A stretch of DNA of 10,705 nt. Origin: Thermoleophilia bacterium (lineage in GTDB: Bacteria; Actinomycetota; Thermoleophilia; Gaiellales; Gaiellaceae). The number at the start of each line of letters is the position of its first letter. The stretch's first letter is position 1. The stretch lies in the NCBI GenBank assembly GCA_013362295.1, contig JABFWJ010000331.1:1-10705 (forward strand), written 5' to 3'. Below are positions 8,578-10,705 of the stretch, piece after piece. The position numbers and the translations under genes are program-made. The notes under the pieces are model-generated. The model saw only the letters and a list, made by a program, of their open reading frames with translations. It did no database searches and was not told where the DNA came from.

Positions 8578-9612
8578 ATGCCCGACGCGGTGACGACGCC
8601 GAGGGTCGTGGCCTGTCGTCAGCGTCGCCGGCGCCGCCGCGTGCCTCAGGCCGCGCTGCTCCTCGCGCCGAGCTTCCTCATCGTCTCGATCTTCGTGTAC
8701 GTGTTCATCGCGTACACGGTCGGGGTCGCCCTCTCATCGAACTGGAAGCCGGGCAAGGCCGACTTCAGCACCACCGACCCGCTCTACGCCAACTTCGACG
8801 CGCTGATCAACAACGGCCGTTTCCAGGCCGATCTCCGGAACACGGTCGTGTTCACACTGTTCTTCCTGACGCTGTCGGTCGTCGCGGGGTTCTTCCTCGC
8901 GGTGCTCGTGCACAACCTGCTCTGGGCGAGGGGCTTCTTCCGCGGGCTCTTCCTGTTGCCCTATGCGCTGTCGTTCATCGCGACCGGTGTCGTGTGGCGC
9001 TGGTTGTTCAACCCGGAATCCGGGATCAACCTGCTGCTGCGCACGAGCGGCGTCTCCTCTGCCTACCAGCACCTGACCGGACACGCGCTCCAACCCGACT
9101 GGACTAGCAGCCCGGTCGTCGTCGGGGACGTCAGTAGCTTGCTGGAGCGGATCATTCCCGGCGGCCACATCATCCAGGTCCAGCTCGGCATCCCGCTCGC
9201 CCTCGTCGCCGTCGTCCTCGCCGCCTCCTGGCAGTTGATGGGCTTCGCGATGGCGATGTTCCTCGCCGGCCTCGCATCCATCCCCGAGGATGTCCGCGAG
9301 GCTTCCATGATCGACGGGGCGTCGGGGCCGCGCTACTACGTCTCCGTCGTCATCCCGCTGCTGCGACCCTTCGCGCTCACGACCGTGGTCATCTTGACGC
9401 ACGTCGCGTTGAAGATGTTCGACCTCATCTACGCGATGTCCGGCAGCGGCATCGGCTTCGCGACCGACATGCCCGGCATCTTCGTCTACGAGACGATGTT
9501 CAAGGCCCTCCAGTACAACATCGGCGCAGCTGCATCGCTCGTGATGCTCGTCCTCGTGACCCTCGTCGTCGTCCCGTATCTCGCCCGGCGCGGCCCACAG
9601 GAGACGGCGTAG
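8578..9612 (+). CDS. Carbohydrate ABC transporter permease, MalF/UgpA-like
   Basis: This 344-residue integral membrane protein has a basic cytoplasmic N-terminus (RQRRRRRR, 14-21) and about six membrane segments near 25-51, 88-112, 120-141, 204-231, 256-284 and 317-336. The EAA loop, EASMIDGASG at 241-250 followed by VVIPLLRP at 257-264, is the contact site for the ATPase subunit. An unusually long segment (about 145-203) lies between the third and fourth membrane segments. The ATG at 8578 is the first conventional start in frame after the stop at 8542-8544, but the good Shine-Dalgarno AGGAGG at 8546-8551 is 26 bases away. A non-canonical ACG at 8563 would be better spaced. It pairs with the next gene as a heterodimeric channel. 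Confidence 0.92.
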   Translation: MPDAVTTPRVVACRQRRRRRRVPQAALLLAPSFLIVSIFVYVFIAYTVGVALSSNWKPGKADFSTTDPLYANFDALINNGRFQADLRNTVVFTLFFLTLSVVAGFFLAVLVHNLLWARGFFRGLFLLPYALSFIATGVVWRWLFNPESGINLLLRTSGVSSAYQHLTGHALQPDWTSSPVVVGDVSSLLERIIPGGHIIQVQLGIPLALVAVVLAASWQLMGFAMAMFLAGLASIPEDVREASMIDGASGPRYYVSVVIPLLRPFALTTVVILTHVALKMFDLIYAMSGSGIGFATDMPGIFVYETMFKALQYNIGAAASLVMLVLVTLVVVPYLARRGPQETA

Positions 9613-10500
9613 ATGAGCGCGCTCGCAACCACCTCCCGCCGGGTAGCCCGTCGACGCAGGAAGGCGCCCCCCGCGCACGTCCGCCACGGACGGCACGCAC
9701 GCCGGTGGCAGTTCGCGCTGCTCATTCTGATGGTCCCGTTCTTCGCCGCGCCCTTCTACGTGATGATCACTGCCGCCTTCAAGACCCCGGCGCACGCAGA
9801 CGTCCTCACGATGTGGCAGCTACCGCATCCGCTGTCGTTCGACGGCATCCGCGAAGCCTGGTCGAAGCTGTCGCCGAACTTCGTGAACAGCGTCATCATG
9901 GTCGTCCCGGCCACAGTCATCTCGTCACTGATCGGCTCCTTCAATGGCTACCTGCTGTCGAAGTTCACCTTCCGGCTGAGCAACCTGATGTTCACGTTGA
10001 TGCTCGTCGGGATGTTCATCCCCTACCAGTCGATCCTGATCCCGATGGTCAAGTTCCTCCAGTTCGTCGGGCTATACGGGACGATCCCCGGACTGATCCT
10101 CGTCCACGTCGTGTACGGCATCCCGATCACGACGCTGATCTTCCGCAACTACTACGTCTCGATCCCCAGGGCGCTCGTCGAGGCCGCGTCGATCGACGGC
10201 GCGGGCATCGTCCGCACCTATCGGTCGGTCATTCTCCCCGTCTCGATTCCGGGCTTCGTCGTCGCGGGCATCTTCCAGTTCACGAACATCTGGAACGACT
10301 TCCTCTTCGGTCTCGTCGTCATCCCCAACCCCACGATCCAACCCGTCACCGCCGCGCTGAACAACCTCTCGGGCACGCAGACCGTGAACTGGAACGTCGT
10401 GATGGCAGGGGCGCTCATCGCGGCGCTTCCGACCGGGCTTGCGTATCTCGGACTGGGCCGGTTCTTCGTCCAGGGGCTTACGTCGGGGTCCGTGAAGTGA
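9613..10500 (+). CDS. Carbohydrate ABC transporter permease, MalG/UgpE-like
   Basis: This 295-residue inner-membrane protein has an Arg/His-rich cytoplasmic N-terminus (1-31) and about six membrane segments: near 33-55, 92-115, 124-144, 156-177, 210-230 and 263-285. The EAA loop is at 190-199 (EAASIDGAGI), followed by SVILPVSIPG at 205-214, as in the MalG branch. The ATG directly abuts the upstream TAG, with AGGAG at 9599-9603 serving as ribosome-binding site, so the two permeases are coupled. No ATP-binding protein gene follows: the next gene is an FAD oxidoreductase overlapping by GTGA. The transporter must therefore borrow an ATPase encoded elsewhere, as is common when one MsiK/UgpC-type ATPase serves several sugar importers. 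Confidence 0.94.
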   Translation: MSALATTSRRVARRRRKAPPAHVRHGRHARRWQFALLILMVPFFAAPFYVMITAAFKTPAHADVLTMWQLPHPLSFDGIREAWSKLSPNFVNSVIMVVPATVISSLIGSFNGYLLSKFTFRLSNLMFTLMLVGMFIPYQSILIPMVKFLQFVGLYGTIPGLILVHVVYGIPITTLIFRNYYVSIPRALVEAASIDGAGIVRTYRSVILPVSIPGFVVAGIFQFTNIWNDFLFGLVVIPNPTIQPVTAALNNLSGTQTVNWNVVMAGALIAALPTGLAYLGLGRFFVQGLTSGSVK

Positions 10501-10705
10501 CGCGCCCGGACGAGATCGAGGCAGACGTCGCCGTGATCGGATCGGGCATGGGCGGAGGGACGCTCGCGCGCGCGCTCGGCGAGCGGGGCGTGCGCACCGT
10601 CGTCGTCGAGCGAGGGACGCGGCTCCCTCGTGAGGAAGACAACTGGAATCCGGCGCGCGTGTTCATCGACCACGTCTATCGGAACGGCGAGGCATGGGAG
10701 GACGC
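10497..10705 (+). CDS. GMC-family FAD-dependent oxidoreductase (N-terminal fragment, cut by window end)
   Basis: Only the first 69 codons are present. A GTG at 10497 overlaps the permease stop as GTGA. The translation opens with MTRPDEIEADVAVIGSGMGG, whose GSGMGGG (15-21) is the dinucleotide-binding loop of an FAD Rossmann fold. VVVERG (35-40) follows at the end of the second strand, where the glutamate binds the FAD ribose. The text after it (RLPREEDNW, then VFIDHVYR) resembles GMC oxidoreductases, such as alcohol and sugar oxidases or dehydrogenases, at the matching position. No signal peptide is seen. The catalytic C-terminal His/Asn region is outside the window, so subfamily and substrate cannot be assigned. 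Its coupling to the transporter suggests it acts on the imported compound. Confidence 0.8.
   Translation, partial: MTRPDEIEADVAVIGSGMGGGTLARALGERGVRTVVVERGTRLPREEDNWNPARVFIDHVYRNGEAWED

Overview
The window is GC-rich (about two thirds GC by eye) and tightly packed. Almost every gene start overlaps or abuts the previous stop, and GTG starts are common. This fits a high-GC bacterium, most likely an actinomycetote, but the sequence alone does not fix the taxon. Ten genes lie on the + strand and look like one long catabolic operon led by its own regulator. There is no rRNA, tRNA, mobile element, CRISPR array or gene-free stretch over 300 bases.

Layout: bases 1-81 hold a weak candidate promoter and a palindrome that may be the operator of the LacI-family repressor starting at 82. 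Next come a Gfo/Idh/MocA oxidoreductase resembling 1,5-anhydro-D-fructose reductase (1113-2123), a family I CoA-transferase (2120-3736), an enoyl-CoA hydratase (3733-4527), an NAD(P)-dependent aldehyde dehydrogenase (4530-6014) and a GH88-type unsaturated uronyl hydrolase (6011-7231). A carbohydrate ABC importer follows: a binding protein resembling glucose/mannose binders (7213-8490) and two permeases (8578-9612, 9613-10500). A strong hairpin sits between the binding protein and the first permease. The window ends inside a GMC-type FAD oxidoreductase (10497 onward). No ATP-binding subunit is encoded here.

Working model (inference): a sugar conjugate or oligosaccharide is imported by the ABC system, its glycosidic part is handled by the GH88 enzyme and the two sugar-type oxidoreductases (Gfo/Idh/MocA and GMC), and a carbonyl fragment is oxidised by the aldehyde dehydrogenase, activated by the CoA-transferase and hydrated by the enoyl-CoA hydratase. 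Each family call is solid. The combination of a sugar module and an acyl-CoA module under one LacI regulator is the unusual part, and the substrate is unknown. The most specific regulatory observation is that the 10-bp palindrome AGATCGATCT occurs in the repressor leader and again inside the second gene, where it coincides with the only in-frame TTA codon I found.
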